From the NCBI RefSeq assembly GCF_029603155.1, contig NZ_JAPMUA010000002.1:496001-560000 (forward strand): a stretch of DNA of 64,000 bases, given 5' to 3'. Origin of the DNA: Galbibacter pacificus. GTDB taxonomy: Bacteria; Bacteroidota; Bacteroidia; Flavobacteriales; Flavobacteriaceae. Both the position numbers and the translations under genes were made by a program. This document shows, one piece after another, positions 9,380-18,795 of this stretch; positions within the stretch are counted from its first letter, which is position 1; the number at the start of each line of letters is the position of its first letter. The notes beneath the pieces were generated by a model. The model saw nothing but the letters and a program-made list of their open reading frames with translations, ran no database searches and was not told the DNA's origin.

Positions 9380-9628
9380 TTCATCAAAAAAATTAAATTT
9401 ATATATTCTATAATAGTAGCAATCAATTTACAAAAATTGCAATTCTTCAAATAATCTTTTATTAGTTTTTTATTAGCTTTTCATTAAGTTATATGTATAG
9501 TTTATATGCTATTATCAAATTAGCAGTCTTTGCTCGTTTTATATATTCTTTTCTCAAAAAAGTTAATTAAAATTTTAATATTCGATTAATTTTTAGCTAA
9601 TTTTAACCGAATTATGAATTCATTAACA

Positions 9629-9636
9629 TAATTTTG
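9629..9636 (+). promoter_or_regulatory. Candidate -7 promoter element of the SusC/SusD pair
   Basis: TAATTTTG, a full TAnnTTTG match, lies 31 bases before the GTG start of the SusC gene. The region around it is very AT-rich and no TTTG is seen at ideal -33 spacing. Confidence 0.45.
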
Positions 9637-9667
9637 CTAACTATATTGTCTAACCAAAATTAAATGT

Positions 9668-12600
9668 GTGAAAAACTATTTGACAACTTTCAAACAGCTA
9701 TTTTTCCCTTTAATATTTGCACTTTTTAGTGTAAGTATGTATGCTAACAAGGGAGGTCTTATTAAAGACAACTCAACAAATCTTCAACAACAAATTACAG
9801 GTACAATTATCGACGCCGAGACCGGAACACCAATTCCCGGGGCGAACGTTGTTGAAAAAGGAACTACAAATGGAACAACAACCGATTTTGACGGAAACTA
9901 TTCCATTACCGTAAGCGCAGACGCTACTTTGGTTTATTCCTATATTGGATATCAAAACCAAGAGATTCCCGTTAATGGGCAAACCACAATCGACGTTACC
10001 CTTTCTGCAGATGTTACAGCACTGGATGAAATTGTAGTGGTAGGTTATGGTACCCAACGTAAAAAGGATTTAACTGGAGCAATCTCTGTAGTAGATACAG
10101 AAGAATTAACACAGCAGCCCTCTGCTGATGTTACCAATCAATTACAAGGGCGTGTTTCCGGGGTAACAATTACCGGAGGTGGACAACCAGGGGAAGCCCC
10201 CCAGGTAAAAATTCGTGGGGCCAACACCTTTGGCAACAACACCCCCCTTTATGTTGTAGATGGCATCCCCACTGATGGAATTGGTGATCTAAATCCAAAT
10301 GATGTAGAAACCATGCAGGTACTTAAAGATGCGGCTTCAGCTTCAATCTATGGTTCCCGTGCTGCAAATGGAGTTATCATTATTACCACAAAAAAAGGTA
10401 AAGGTAAGATGAAGGTGTCTTATGACTCCTACTACGGAGTACAGATGGTACAAAGTGGAAACCCATGGAATATCTTAAATTCTCAAGAAATGGCCGACTT
10501 AAACTGGATAGCGCAACGCAATACCAATCCAGGTGAATCCCCAAGCAGTGATCAATATGGGGACGGGGCCAATCCCGTATTACCAAATTACATTGCACCG
10601 GTGGGGGCCAATTCAGTAGATGAGTCATTGTATAATGTCGATCCAAATTATACAAATTCAGGAGACGTAAATGATTTTTATAGAATTGTACGCGCCAACA
10701 AACAAGGCACCAATTGGTTCCAGGAAATTTTTAGTCCGGCCAGTATTCAAAGTCATAACCTATCGGTAAGTAGTGGTAGTGATCAAGGCAGCTATCTATT
10801 CTCTTTAAATTACTTTAACCAAGAAGGAACTTTAATTAATACATACTTAAAACGTTATACCATTAGAGCCAATGCTACCTACAATATTGGAAAAAATGTT
10901 CGTATTGGGGAAAATATGAGTTTTACCATTCGTGACAATCCACAAATTGATGCCCTTACAGAAGGAAGTGGCATCGGGATGGCATTTAGAAATCAGCCTA
11001 TTATTCCCGTATATGATATTATGGGCAATTATGCCGGTTCCTTTGGTAGTGGTTTGGGTAATGCTAAAAACCCGGTGGCTATTATGGACAGGACCCGAAA
11101 TAACAGAGGGGTATCTTCAAGGATTTTCGGAAATGTTTTTGCCGAAGTTGACTTTTTAAAGCACTTTACTTTTAGAACCAGTTTCGGAGGCCAATATTTT
11201 ACAGATAGTTTTAACTCTTTCCAGTTTCCTGAATATGAAAACTCTGAAAATTTAACCGTAAACCAATATACGGAAGGAGCTGCTACCAACTTTAATTGGA
11301 CATGGACCAATACCGTTAAATATCAAAATTCATTTGATGAAAAGCATAACTTAACAGTATTATTGGGTACTGAAGCCTATCAAAACAAAGGGCGCGAAGT
11401 TGGTGGTACTACTCAAAATTACTTCTCTTTCGACCCAGATTATGTAACCTTAGATACTGGATCGGGTACGCAAACAAACTACAGTCTTAAATATCAGGAT
11501 CAATTGGCATCGGTTTTTGGTAGACTAGACTACAATTTTAGTGATCGTTATTTAGTAAGTGCTACTATTCGTCGTGATGGATCCTCACGGTTTTTAGAAA
11601 ATCAATACGGTTGGTTCCCTGCCTTTAGTGCTGGTTGGAACATAACCAATGAAAGCTTTTTCCCGGAAACTAATTGGTTAAACGACCTTAAAATAAGAGG
11701 TGGTTATGGTACTATGGGTAACCAGTTAAATGTAGATCCACAAAACTCATTCACAACTTTCCTTGGAAATCAGCAAGGTTCATATTATGCCATTGGCGGT
11801 AGTAATGAGGGTACATCAGAAGGGTTTTCTCAATCAAGAATCGGAAATCCAGGTGCGCAATGGGAAAAGAATATCAATACAAATATTGGTATAGATGCTT
11901 CACTATTCAACAACTCCGTGCAAATTACAGCCGATTATTATAAAAAAACAGTAAAAGACCTTTTATATAATCCAAACTTGCCAGCTACAGTAGGCGCGGC
12001 AACAGTACCATATATAAATGTTGGAGAAATGAAAAATAGTGGTATTGACATTGATATTTCTACCTTCTTCAACATAACCAAAGATTTAAAACTTAATACA
12101 TCAGTGACATTAACTTCTTATGATAATGAAATTATAAGAATCACCGATGAATTGCAGTATTTTGATTTAGAAGGAAGACGTTTTAACGGTAGCTCAATTA
12201 TTAGAAATGCCGAAGGACATTCAATAAGTCAATTTTTTGGATATCAAATAGACGGGTTCTGGAATTCCCAAGCAGAAATAGATCAAGCAAATGCCGATGC
12301 CGTTGCCGCAACTGGAAATGCTAACGCTACATATCAAAGTGATGTTGCCGTAGGTAGATTTAGATATGCAGATACAAACGGAGATAATATTGTAAATGCT
12401 GACGACAGAACTTTTCTTGGAAATCCAAATCCTGATTTTACATATGGTTTGAATATAGAATTATTATATAAAAATTGGGATTTTAGTATGTTCTTATATG
12501 GGTCTCAAGGAAATGATATATGGAACAATGTACGCTGGTGGACCGATTTCTATAGTTCGTTTCAAGGAGCTAAAAGTAAAACAGCTTTGTACGATTCTTG

Positions 12601-12931
12601 GACACCAGATAACCATAATGCCAGGGCTCCAATTCAAGAAACTACTGGGTCTACTAGTACAGCGGGTGTCCCTAACTCATATTTTGTAGAAGACGGCTCT
12701 TATTTAAGGGCAAAACAAATGCAATTAGGGTATTCGTTACCGTCATCAATTCTTGATAAAATACACCTTACCAAGCTACGTTTGTACGCACAAATGGTAA
12801 ATGCTTTTACAATTACCTCTTATTCTGGACTTGATCCGGAAATATCTGGGGGATCTGTAAACTTTGGTATCGATGAAGGTGCCTATCCTAACCAAAGACA
12901 ATTGTTGTTTGGACTTAATGTAATATTTTAA
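9668..12931 (+). CDS. SusC/RagA-family TonB-linked outer membrane protein
   Basis: A 1087-residue TonB-dependent transporter of the outer membrane. A signal peptide (to about residue 25, before NKGG) is followed by a CarboxypepD_reg-like domain (ITGTIIDAETGTPIPGANVV), the SusC TonB-box region LDEIVVVGYGTQ, a plug domain with the family signature near IYGSRAANGVIIITTKKG, and a long 22-strand barrel ending in FGLNVIF. The start is the GTG at 9668; the nearby ATG at 9664 is in another frame. SusD follows after two bases. No glycoside hydrolase, peptidase or regulator is next to the pair, so the imported substrate cannot be inferred. Confidence 0.95.
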   Translation: MKNYLTTFKQLFFPLIFALFSVSMYANKGGLIKDNSTNLQQQITGTIIDAETGTPIPGANVVEKGTTNGTTTDFDGNYSITVSADATLVYSYIGYQNQEIPVNGQTTIDVTLSADVTALDEIVVVGYGTQRKKDLTGAISVVDTEELTQQPSADVTNQLQGRVSGVTITGGGQPGEAPQVKIRGANTFGNNTPLYVVDGIPTDGIGDLNPNDVETMQVLKDAASASIYGSRAANGVIIITTKKGKGKMKVSYDSYYGVQMVQSGNPWNILNSQEMADLNWIAQRNTNPGESPSSDQYGDGANPVLPNYIAPVGANSVDESLYNVDPNYTNSGDVNDFYRIVRANKQGTNWFQEIFSPASIQSHNLSVSSGSDQGSYLFSLNYFNQEGTLINTYLKRYTIRANATYNIGKNVRIGENMSFTIRDNPQIDALTEGSGIGMAFRNQPIIPVYDIMGNYAGSFGSGLGNAKNPVAIMDRTRNNRGVSSRIFGNVFAEVDFLKHFTFRTSFGGQYFTDSFNSFQFPEYENSENLTVNQYTEGAATNFNWTWTNTVKYQNSFDEKHNLTVLLGTEAYQNKGREVGGTTQNYFSFDPDYVTLDTGSGTQTNYSLKYQDQLASVFGRLDYNFSDRYLVSATIRRDGSSRFLENQYGWFPAFSAGWNITNESFFPETNWLNDLKIRGGYGTMGNQLNVDPQNSFTTFLGNQQGSYYAIGGSNEGTSEGFSQSRIGNPGAQWEKNINTNIGIDASLFNNSVQITADYYKKTVKDLLYNPNLPATVGAATVPYINVGEMKNSGIDIDISTFFNITKDLKLNTSVTLTSYDNEIIRITDELQYFDLEGRRFNGSSIIRNAEGHSISQFFGYQIDGFWNSQAEIDQANADAVAATGNANATYQSDVAVGRFRYADTNGDNIVNADDRTFLGNPNPDFTYGLNIELLYKNWDFSMFLYGSQGNDIWNNVRWWTDFYSSFQGAKSKTALYDSWTPDNHNARAPIQETTGSTSTAGVPNSYFVEDGSYLRAKQMQLGYSLPSSILDKIHLTKLRLYAQMVNAFTITSYSGLDPEISGGSVNFGIDEGAYPNQRQLLFGLNVIF

Positions 12932-12957
12932 TTATGTACACTAAAAAAAGAAAATAT

Positions 12958-14754
12958 ATGAAAATTATAAAAAGAATAGGCTATATATACACTCCTATTT
13001 TAATCTTTATGCTGGCTTTGGGGTCATGTGCCGATAGCTTTTTGGAGCAACCTACCATTGGTGCGCTCCCTGAAGATCAAGTGGCAACTCAAACAGGTGT
13101 TGAAGCCTTGTTAATTGGTGCTTATGCCGCTTTGGACGGTCAAGGAAATTCTACCGGTGGAGAAGCTTTGGGAGGTGGAAATCCATGGGAAGCCGCTCCC
13201 GATAATTGGATTTATGGTACTGTTGTTGGCGGTATAGCCAGTAAAGGAAGTTTTGGTGGGGATCAACCCGCAATTGACCCTATTGCCAAATTTATTGCTG
13301 ATCCTTCCAATGGCTTTTTTAATACCAAGTGGAGAGCCACATATGAAGGTATAAAAAGGTGCAACAATACCATTTATTACTGTAATGAAGCCGAGGATAT
13401 TTCAGAAGGAGATAAAACGAAAATTATGGCAGAAGCCCGATTTTTAAGAGGGCATTATTATTTTGAACTAAAAAAAATGTTCAATATGGTTCCTTGGATT
13501 GATGAAACCACAGAGGATCCAAAGCAACCCAACGATCAGGACATTTGGCCTATGATAGAAGCTGATTTTCAGTATGCTTACGACAACTTACCTCCTACTC
13601 AAGGTGAATTTGCAAGAGCCAATAAATGGGCCGCCGCCGCTTATTTGGGAAAAACTTATTTATATCAACAAAAATTTTCAGAAGCCAAAACCATTTTTAC
13701 CGATGTAATTAATATGGGGGTAAATTCCGGAGGTGAAAAATACGATCTCGTTCCTGATTTCAAAGATAATTTTGATGCAGCAACCGAAAATAATGCCGAA
13801 ACGGTATTCGATATCCAAATGGTCGCTAATGACGGAACCGGAACTATTGCTAATTCCAATCAAGGCGGAAAATTAAACTTTCCATATAACAGTCCGTTTA
13901 GATGTTGTGGCTTTTTACAGCCAACACAAGACTTGGTAAATTCCTATAAAACTGATGAAACTACCGGTTTGCCAGATTTGGATAATTACAACCAAAACCC
14001 TGTTAAAAATGATATGGGTGTTGCAGCTGATGATTCCTTTACACCCTATACAGGTTCTCTTGACCCCCGCGTGGATTGGACAGTGGGCCGTCGTGGCGTC
14101 CCCTTCCATGACTGGGGAGACCATCCCGGCGCTGCTTGGGTACGAGATCAAGCATACGGTGGCCCTTATGCCCCTAAAAAGAACATCTATTGGCAAGCAA
14201 CACAAGACAAATATGCCGATCAGAGTTCATGGGCTCCTGGTACAGCTATTAACGTGCATATAATCCGTTTTGCCGATGTTTTATTAATGGCTGCCGAAGC
14301 AGAAGCACAAGCAGGAAGCCTTGACCTAGCTATGGGATATGTAAACCGTGTTAGAGAAAGAGCAGCAAATCCCAATGGTTTCTTAAAGGAATATGAAGAT
14401 GAAAGTGACCCAATGGCTGGGTTTGATGAAACTACCAATGCTGCAAATTACAATATAAGCGATTATACCACTGCGCAGTTTGGTTCTCAAGAAGATGCCC
14501 TAAAAGCCATCTATTTTGAAAGAAAACTGGAATTGGCCATGGAAGGTCACCGTTTCTTCGACCTTGTAAGGTGGGGTATTGCAGAGCAAACATTAAATGC
14601 TTATTTTGCATATCAAGGCTCTATAACAACCGACGTACGTGGCGGTAAGTTCATTCCGGGAAAGAGTGAGTATTTTCCAATTCCACAGGCGCAAATTGAC
14701 TTAAGTGTTGACGCATCTGGAGAACCAACATTAACACAAAATCCGGGGTATTAG
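12958..14754 (+). CDS. SusD/RagB-family substrate-binding outer membrane lipoprotein
   Basis: Surface lipoprotein that captures ligand for the SusC partner encoded directly upstream. The ATG at 12958 (MKIIKR) gives a normal signal peptide with lipobox LALGSC; an in-frame ATG at 12934 would add eight basic residues and is less likely. SusD features include the N-terminal DSFLEQPT, the TPR-like AEARFLRGHYYFELKK, and the C-terminal signature FERKLELAMEGHRFFDLVRWG followed by FPIPQAQIDL near the end. About 598 residues. It ends in a strong terminator, closing a two-gene transport unit. Confidence 0.95.
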   Translation: MKIIKRIGYIYTPILIFMLALGSCADSFLEQPTIGALPEDQVATQTGVEALLIGAYAALDGQGNSTGGEALGGGNPWEAAPDNWIYGTVVGGIASKGSFGGDQPAIDPIAKFIADPSNGFFNTKWRATYEGIKRCNNTIYYCNEAEDISEGDKTKIMAEARFLRGHYYFELKKMFNMVPWIDETTEDPKQPNDQDIWPMIEADFQYAYDNLPPTQGEFARANKWAAAAYLGKTYLYQQKFSEAKTIFTDVINMGVNSGGEKYDLVPDFKDNFDAATENNAETVFDIQMVANDGTGTIANSNQGGKLNFPYNSPFRCCGFLQPTQDLVNSYKTDETTGLPDLDNYNQNPVKNDMGVAADDSFTPYTGSLDPRVDWTVGRRGVPFHDWGDHPGAAWVRDQAYGGPYAPKKNIYWQATQDKYADQSSWAPGTAINVHIIRFADVLLMAAEAEAQAGSLDLAMGYVNRVRERAANPNGFLKEYEDESDPMAGFDETTNAANYNISDYTTAQFGSQEDALKAIYFERKLELAMEGHRFFDLVRWGIAEQTLNAYFAYQGSITTDVRGGKFIPGKSEYFPIPQAQIDLSVDASGEPTLTQNPGY

Positions 14755-14779
14755 CAATAAATAAAATGCAATACACTCA

Positions 14780-14813
14780 AAACCTCCGAAATTTGACTTT
14801 CGGAGGTTTTTTA
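14780..14813. terminator. Bidirectional intrinsic terminator between the SusD gene and the aldehyde dehydrogenase gene
   Basis: Stem AAACCTCCGAAA / TTTCGGAGGTTT with a six-base loop and a T-run after it on the plus strand and a short T-run on the minus strand. The dehydrogenase stop codon lies at its right edge. Confidence 0.92.
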
Positions 14814-16163
14814 TTTTACATAAACCGTTTTAATGTTCACAAATTCTTTAATACCAAAACTACCCAATTCCCTACCATAGCCAGATTGTTTTATTCCACC
14901 AAATGGCAACCTTGGATCCGATTTTACCAATTCGTTTATAAAAACGGCACCTTCTTGAAATCTGGGAACCAATTTTAAGGCTTCGTCAATATTTTCTGTA
15001 AATAAAGAAACCCCAAGCCCAAACTCAGAAGTATTCGATATTTCTATAGCTTCTTCAATAGTTTTAAATGTTTTTATGGCAATTACCGGCCCAAACGTTT
15101 CTTCTATAAAAACAGGCATCTCATTTGTGACGTCTGTTAAAATGGTAGGTGGATAATAAGCCTGTTTCCGTTTTCCGCCCAATAAAACGTGTGCACCCAT
15201 TTTAAGTGAATCTTCAACTTGTTTCTCTAAATCTTCTGCCAGGGATTCCCTTGCCAAAACCCCAATATAAGTTTTTTCATTCAATGGATCCCCGCTTTTT
15301 AATTGCTTCACTTTAACAATATATTTTTCTGTAAATTCTTCAGCAATAGCTTCGTGCAATAATAACCTTTTGGCGGCAATGCAACTCTGACCCGTATTTT
15401 GGTACCTGGCATTCACCCCTATTTCTACGGCCTGATCTATATTGGCATCTTTTAAAACTATAAAAGCATTGTTTCCGCCCAGCTCTAACACCGATTTTTT
15501 TATTTCTTTTGCCGCAGTGCTTGCAACAGCACTTCCTGCAGGTTTACTTCCAGTAAGGGTAACCGCTCTTATTTTTGGGTTTTTTATCACACTATCAACT
15601 TTGCTGCTGCCAATAACCAAGTTTTGAAACAATCCTTTTGGAAATCCTGCATCCTCAAAGATTTGTTGTATGTTATTTGCGCTTTGCATTACCGAAGAGG
15701 CATGTTTTAAAACTCCTGCATTTCCTGCCATTAGTGCTGGGGCCGCAAACCTAAACACTTGCCAAAAAGGATAATTCCATGGCATAACGGCCAAAATAAC
15801 TCCCAAAGACTCAAATGAGACATAGCTTTTTTTTGCATCGGTAGGAATCTGCTTCTCCAACAGGAACTCTTTTGCATTTTCTGCATAATAATCGCATACC
15901 CATGCGCATTTTTCAACTTCGGCTATTGCTTGCTTTATGGGTTTTCCCATTTCCTCGCTTATGGTCGAAGCATATTCTTTTTTATTTGCCAAAAGTATTT
16001 TGGCTGCATGCAGCATCAATTGAGAGCGTTCTTTAAAGGATGTATTTTTCCACTCGTTATATACCGCGTCTGCCTTGTTTATCTGCTGGGCTATTTCTGC
16101 ATCGGTAAGTTCTGTAAAACTGCATATCTTATTGCCCGTATATGGGTTTATGGAATAAATCAT
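14811..16163 (-). CDS. NAD(P)-dependent aldehyde dehydrogenase, succinate-semialdehyde dehydrogenase type
   Basis: A 450-residue aldehyde dehydrogenase, likely oxidising succinate semialdehyde to succinate. It has the catalytic Glu in VLELGGNNAF and the catalytic Cys in NTGQSCIAAKR, and cofactor-site elements VMPWNYPFWQ and LTGSKPAG. The length and the PFGGIKQSGYGRELG ending fit the short Sad/YneI-like group rather than betaine or retinal dehydrogenases. No gamma-aminobutyrate transaminase is nearby, so the source of substrate is unknown. Substrate assignment is by family resemblance only. It shares a terminator with the SusD gene. Confidence 0.85.
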   Translation of the reverse strand: MIYSINPYTGNKICSFTELTDAEIAQQINKADAVYNEWKNTSFKERSQLMLHAAKILLANKKEYASTISEEMGKPIKQAIAEVEKCAWVCDYYAENAKEFLLEKQIPTDAKKSYVSFESLGVILAVMPWNYPFWQVFRFAAPALMAGNAGVLKHASSVMQSANNIQQIFEDAGFPKGLFQNLVIGSSKVDSVIKNPKIRAVTLTGSKPAGSAVASTAAKEIKKSVLELGGNNAFIVLKDANIDQAVEIGVNARYQNTGQSCIAAKRLLLHEAIAEEFTEKYIVKVKQLKSGDPLNEKTYIGVLARESLAEDLEKQVEDSLKMGAHVLLGGKRKQAYYPPTILTDVTNEMPVFIEETFGPVIAIKTFKTIEEAIEISNTSEFGLGVSLFTENIDEALKLVPRFQEGAVFINELVKSDPRLPFGGIKQSGYGRELGSFGIKEFVNIKTVYVK

Positions 16164-16303
16164 ATTCTTTTTCTACTAAATTACTATTTTGTTAATGCTT
16201 CTTTCTTAAAGATGTGTTATTGTTTATAACATGGTTGAAAAGTATCTTTTTTTTAAATTTTTGTAGCTAAATATATTCATAACTTTAAAGAAACTTCTCT
16301 ATT

Positions 16304-16711
16304 ATGGATACCAGAACAACGGATTTGCTTAGTGTACGTCCAGAAATTCCATCAGCATCAGTTTATGATTCAATGAGTAAAGACGAACGTTTCCAGAACG
16401 TTACTTTAAGGCCTATTATTAAACTGCAAAACGATTTATTGTTGGAAGCTTTTATAAATTATGCCAACAAGCACAAAGGCGTATTTTTTACTTTATCGCT
16501 GGAAAAAAGATTTCTGTATATCGACAATGCCATTCAAAAGGACATTAAGTTTAGGAACTCTTTAAAAGGAATGGTTATTGGACAGTTTACCGTAGATGAA
16601 TATTTAATTTACATTGAAAACTCGTCTGCCTTGAACAAAAGGATGATGAATTTGGTTATTGAAAGGTTAAAAGATCAAATTCAGCTTTTGGAGCACGAAA
16701 TAGTTGCTTGA
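16304..16711 (+). CDS. Conserved hypothetical protein of Flavobacteriales
   Basis: A 135-residue soluble protein without signal peptide or membrane segment. It is predicted mostly helical, with Leu/Arg/Lys-rich stretches such as RPIIKLQNDLLLEAF and the C-terminal NLVIERLKDQIQLLEHE. I recognise it as a family conserved among Flavobacteriales; close relatives are sometimes labelled glyoxalase, but no glyoxalase metal ligands are visible. It lies 76 bases before a GreA-like gene in the same direction, so the two may be expressed together. Function unknown. Confidence 0.8.
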   Translation: MDTRTTDLLSVRPEIPSASVYDSMSKDERFQNVTLRPIIKLQNDLLLEAFINYANKHKGVFFTLSLEKRFLYIDNAIQKDIKFRNSLKGMVIGQFTVDEYLIYIENSSALNKRMMNLVIERLKDQIQLLEHEIVA

Positions 16712-16787
16712 TTTTTTATATGATTTTTATGATTTAAGTTTTCATTATCTGTTAATTTTACATAACTGCTCATTTTAAATTTAGATA

Positions 16788-17234
16788 ATGAACAAGGAAC
16801 AGCTTTACCATAAATGTATCGACATTTTAAACGAAAGGATTGAACGTTACAGAGCCGAAATCAACATTATAAAGGAATCTGCAGAAAACGAGGACAAAAC
16901 CAAGGGAGATGAAGGCGAAGGCAGCAGCGGCAATGGCTACGGAAGTAATTTTACCAAGATACTGGAATATCTTGAAGAGGCCAACAGCCTTAAGGCTAAA
17001 CTCAAACAGGTCGATATTTTTCAAACCAACGACACCGTGAAGCAAGGGAGTCTTGTAGCATGCAGTAATGGAAATTTTTTCTTGTCTATCCCGCTGGGCA
17101 AAATAATTTTGGATGGCCAAACATTTTTTGCCATTTCCAAAGAGGCTCCTGTTGGTCAGTTGCTTATTGGTAAAAAAATTGGAGATAGCATTAGCTTTAA
17201 TAACAATACCTATGTAGTTGAAAAAATATATTAA
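16788..17234 (+). CDS. GreA/GreB-like C-terminal domain protein
   Basis: A 148-residue protein. The N-terminal half is a charged helical region (residues 1-75), compatible with a coiled coil, with a low-complexity Glu/Gly/Ser insert (DEGEGSSGNGYGS). The C-terminal half resembles the GreA/GreB FKBP-like domain: FFAISKEAPVGQLLIGKKIGD matches the typical SP(L/V)GxALLGKxVGD pattern. True Gre factors carry a two-helix coiled coil with acidic tip residues; here the acidic cluster lies in the linker, so cleavage activity is uncertain. Relatives in databases are often mislabelled as 3-oxoacyl-ACP synthase, for which there is no motif. Its stop overlaps the convergent DUF2461 gene by four bases. Confidence 0.75.
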   Translation: MNKEQLYHKCIDILNERIERYRAEINIIKESAENEDKTKGDEGEGSSGNGYGSNFTKILEYLEEANSLKAKLKQVDIFQTNDTVKQGSLVACSNGNFFLSIPLGKIILDGQTFFAISKEAPVGQLLIGKKIGDSISFNNNTYVVEKIY

Positions 17235-17911
17235 TCAATTAAAGAAACCCCGTTTAGGTCGGTTGTCAACACGTCGCTCATGTAATCAAAAAACGGGCGG
17301 ATTGCTTTAAACGATTCGTCTACAGTATCGATAAACCCAGAAGATGTAGCTTCTTTGTCGGTAAATTTCTTGGTAACCACATATTGCTTTTTTCTTATAA
17401 GGTCGATGGCTGTATGTTCCCGGTCGAAACCTTTTGGCGCCGTTTTAAGTTCTTCGCCTTTAAGCTGACCAAAAGTATCCCTAAATTTTTTTTCACTAAG
17501 AATTTCCCTTATTTCATCATCATCCAGTTCAAATTCTTTTCTTATCCGCAATAAATCTTCCTTTTCGGGAGCCCAAAAGCCACAGGCCAGAAAAGTATTT
17601 CCGGGCTCAATATGCAAATAATACCCGCCCCGTAACCTAGGTTTCGTCCGCTTAAAACTCCCCGAAAAATGTTCTTTATAAGGTTGTTTATTAGCAGAAA
17701 AACGAACATCCCTATAAATTCTAAACATTTTCATGTCTTCGATATCGTCATGAAGGCGTAGCTTTTCCATTAAAGCCTGATAAAATGCCTTAACTTCTTG
17801 TTGCTCTTTTTTAAATGTTTCTTTATGTTCATTAAACCAGTCTCTATTGTTATTGTCCTTCAGTTTGTTTAAAAAATTATAGACACTTGGCGAAATGTGA
17901 GTTATGCTCAT
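17231..17911 (-). CDS. DUF2461 domain protein
   Basis: A 226-residue soluble protein of the DUF2461 family (TIGR02453). Typical pieces are FLNKLKDNNNRDWFNEHK at the N terminus, FRIYRDVRFSANKQPYKEH in the middle, GYYLHIEPGNTFLACGFW, and a basic FDREH followed by IRKKQYVVTKKF. The molecular function of the family is not established. It is convergent with, and overlaps by four bases, the GreA-like gene, and is divergent from the cysE gene. Confidence 0.88.
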   Translation of the reverse strand: MSITHISPSVYNFLNKLKDNNNRDWFNEHKETFKKEQQEVKAFYQALMEKLRLHDDIEDMKMFRIYRDVRFSANKQPYKEHFSGSFKRTKPRLRGGYYLHIEPGNTFLACGFWAPEKEDLLRIRKEFELDDDEIREILSEKKFRDTFGQLKGEELKTAPKGFDREHTAIDLIRKKQYVVTKKFTDKEATSSGFIDTVDESFKAIRPFFDYMSDVLTTDLNGVSLID

Positions 17912-17981
17912 ACGACTGATTAGTTTTGTTATAGTTTTATAAAGTTATACAAATTGCATGGGCTATAGCATTTATTATTAT

Positions 17982-17989
17982 TAATTTTG
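17982..17989 (+). promoter_or_regulatory. Candidate -7 promoter element of the cysE-cysM-sulfurtransferase-exporter run
   Basis: TAATTTTG, an exact TAnnTTTG, ends 17 bases before the cysE ATG. A TTG at 17954-17956 is 25 bases upstream, slightly beyond the usual -33 spacing. Confidence 0.5.
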
Positions 17990-18006
17990 AATTAAAAGAG
18001 ATTGTT

Positions 18007-18795
18007 ATGCAAAAATCGATAGCCGATAGCATTAAAAAACACAAACAACAGCCTAATTTAAAGTTCCGTTTAAAAGAAACTGCCGAAAAATTTACGGACA
18101 CTTTGTTTTATACTTTATTTGATGCCGAAACTCCAGTTGATGAAAACATGGAAAAACTAGCCGCCACTTTTGAAGACTTGGTAGATTTGGCATGCTGGAA
18201 CGTAAAAAAGCCATGCTCGAAGGTTTGGGAAAATTATCTGGCAAAGCTTCCACAAATACTGGAATTGCTCAATCTCGACGCAAAAGCATTTGTAGAAGAC
18301 GATCCGGCAGCACTTTCCAAAGAAGAAGTATACTTGTGCTATCCGGGGTTTTATGCCATTGCCATTTATAGGTTAGCTCATGAGCTGTACGAAACAGGTT
18401 TTCCGTTGGTACCGCGTTTAATGACCGAATATGCGCACCGGCTTACGGGTGTGGACATAAATCCGGGCGCTAAAATTGGCAAGTCGTTTTTTATAGACCA
18501 TGCCACCGGAATTGTTATTGGGGAGACCGCTGTTATAAAAAATCATGTCCGCATATATCAAGGAGTTACTTTGGGCGCCCTGTATGTTGCCAAAAACTTA
18601 AAAAACGTAAAGAGGCACCCTACCATAGAAAATAATGTTACCATTTATGCAAATGCAACCATTTTAGGAGGAGATACCGTAATTGGTGAAAACAGCGTAA
18701 TTGGCGGAAATGTTTGGCTAACAAAGTCCATTCCCGCAAATTCGGTCGTTTCCCATACCCCCGATATTAAAATAAAGACCGTTACCAATGAATAG
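18007..18795 (+). CDS. cysE: Serine O-acetyltransferase
   Basis: A 262-residue enzyme that makes O-acetylserine from serine and acetyl-CoA, the first step of cysteine synthesis. The N-terminal helical domain is followed by hexapeptide (left-handed beta helix) repeats: GVDINPGAKIGKSFFIDHAT with catalytic His, IGETAVIKNHVRIYQGVTLGAL, then RHPTIENNVTIYANATILGG. It resembles the EpsC/SatA-like bacterial branch. Its 3' end overlaps the cysM start by eight bases, so the two genes of the pathway are translationally linked. Confidence 0.94.
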   Translation: MQKSIADSIKKHKQQPNLKFRLKETAEKFTDTLFYTLFDAETPVDENMEKLAATFEDLVDLACWNVKKPCSKVWENYLAKLPQILELLNLDAKAFVEDDPAALSKEEVYLCYPGFYAIAIYRLAHELYETGFPLVPRLMTEYAHRLTGVDINPGAKIGKSFFIDHATGIVIGETAVIKNHVRIYQGVTLGALYVAKNLKNVKRHPTIENNVTIYANATILGGDTVIGENSVIGGNVWLTKSIPANSVVSHTPDIKIKTVTNE

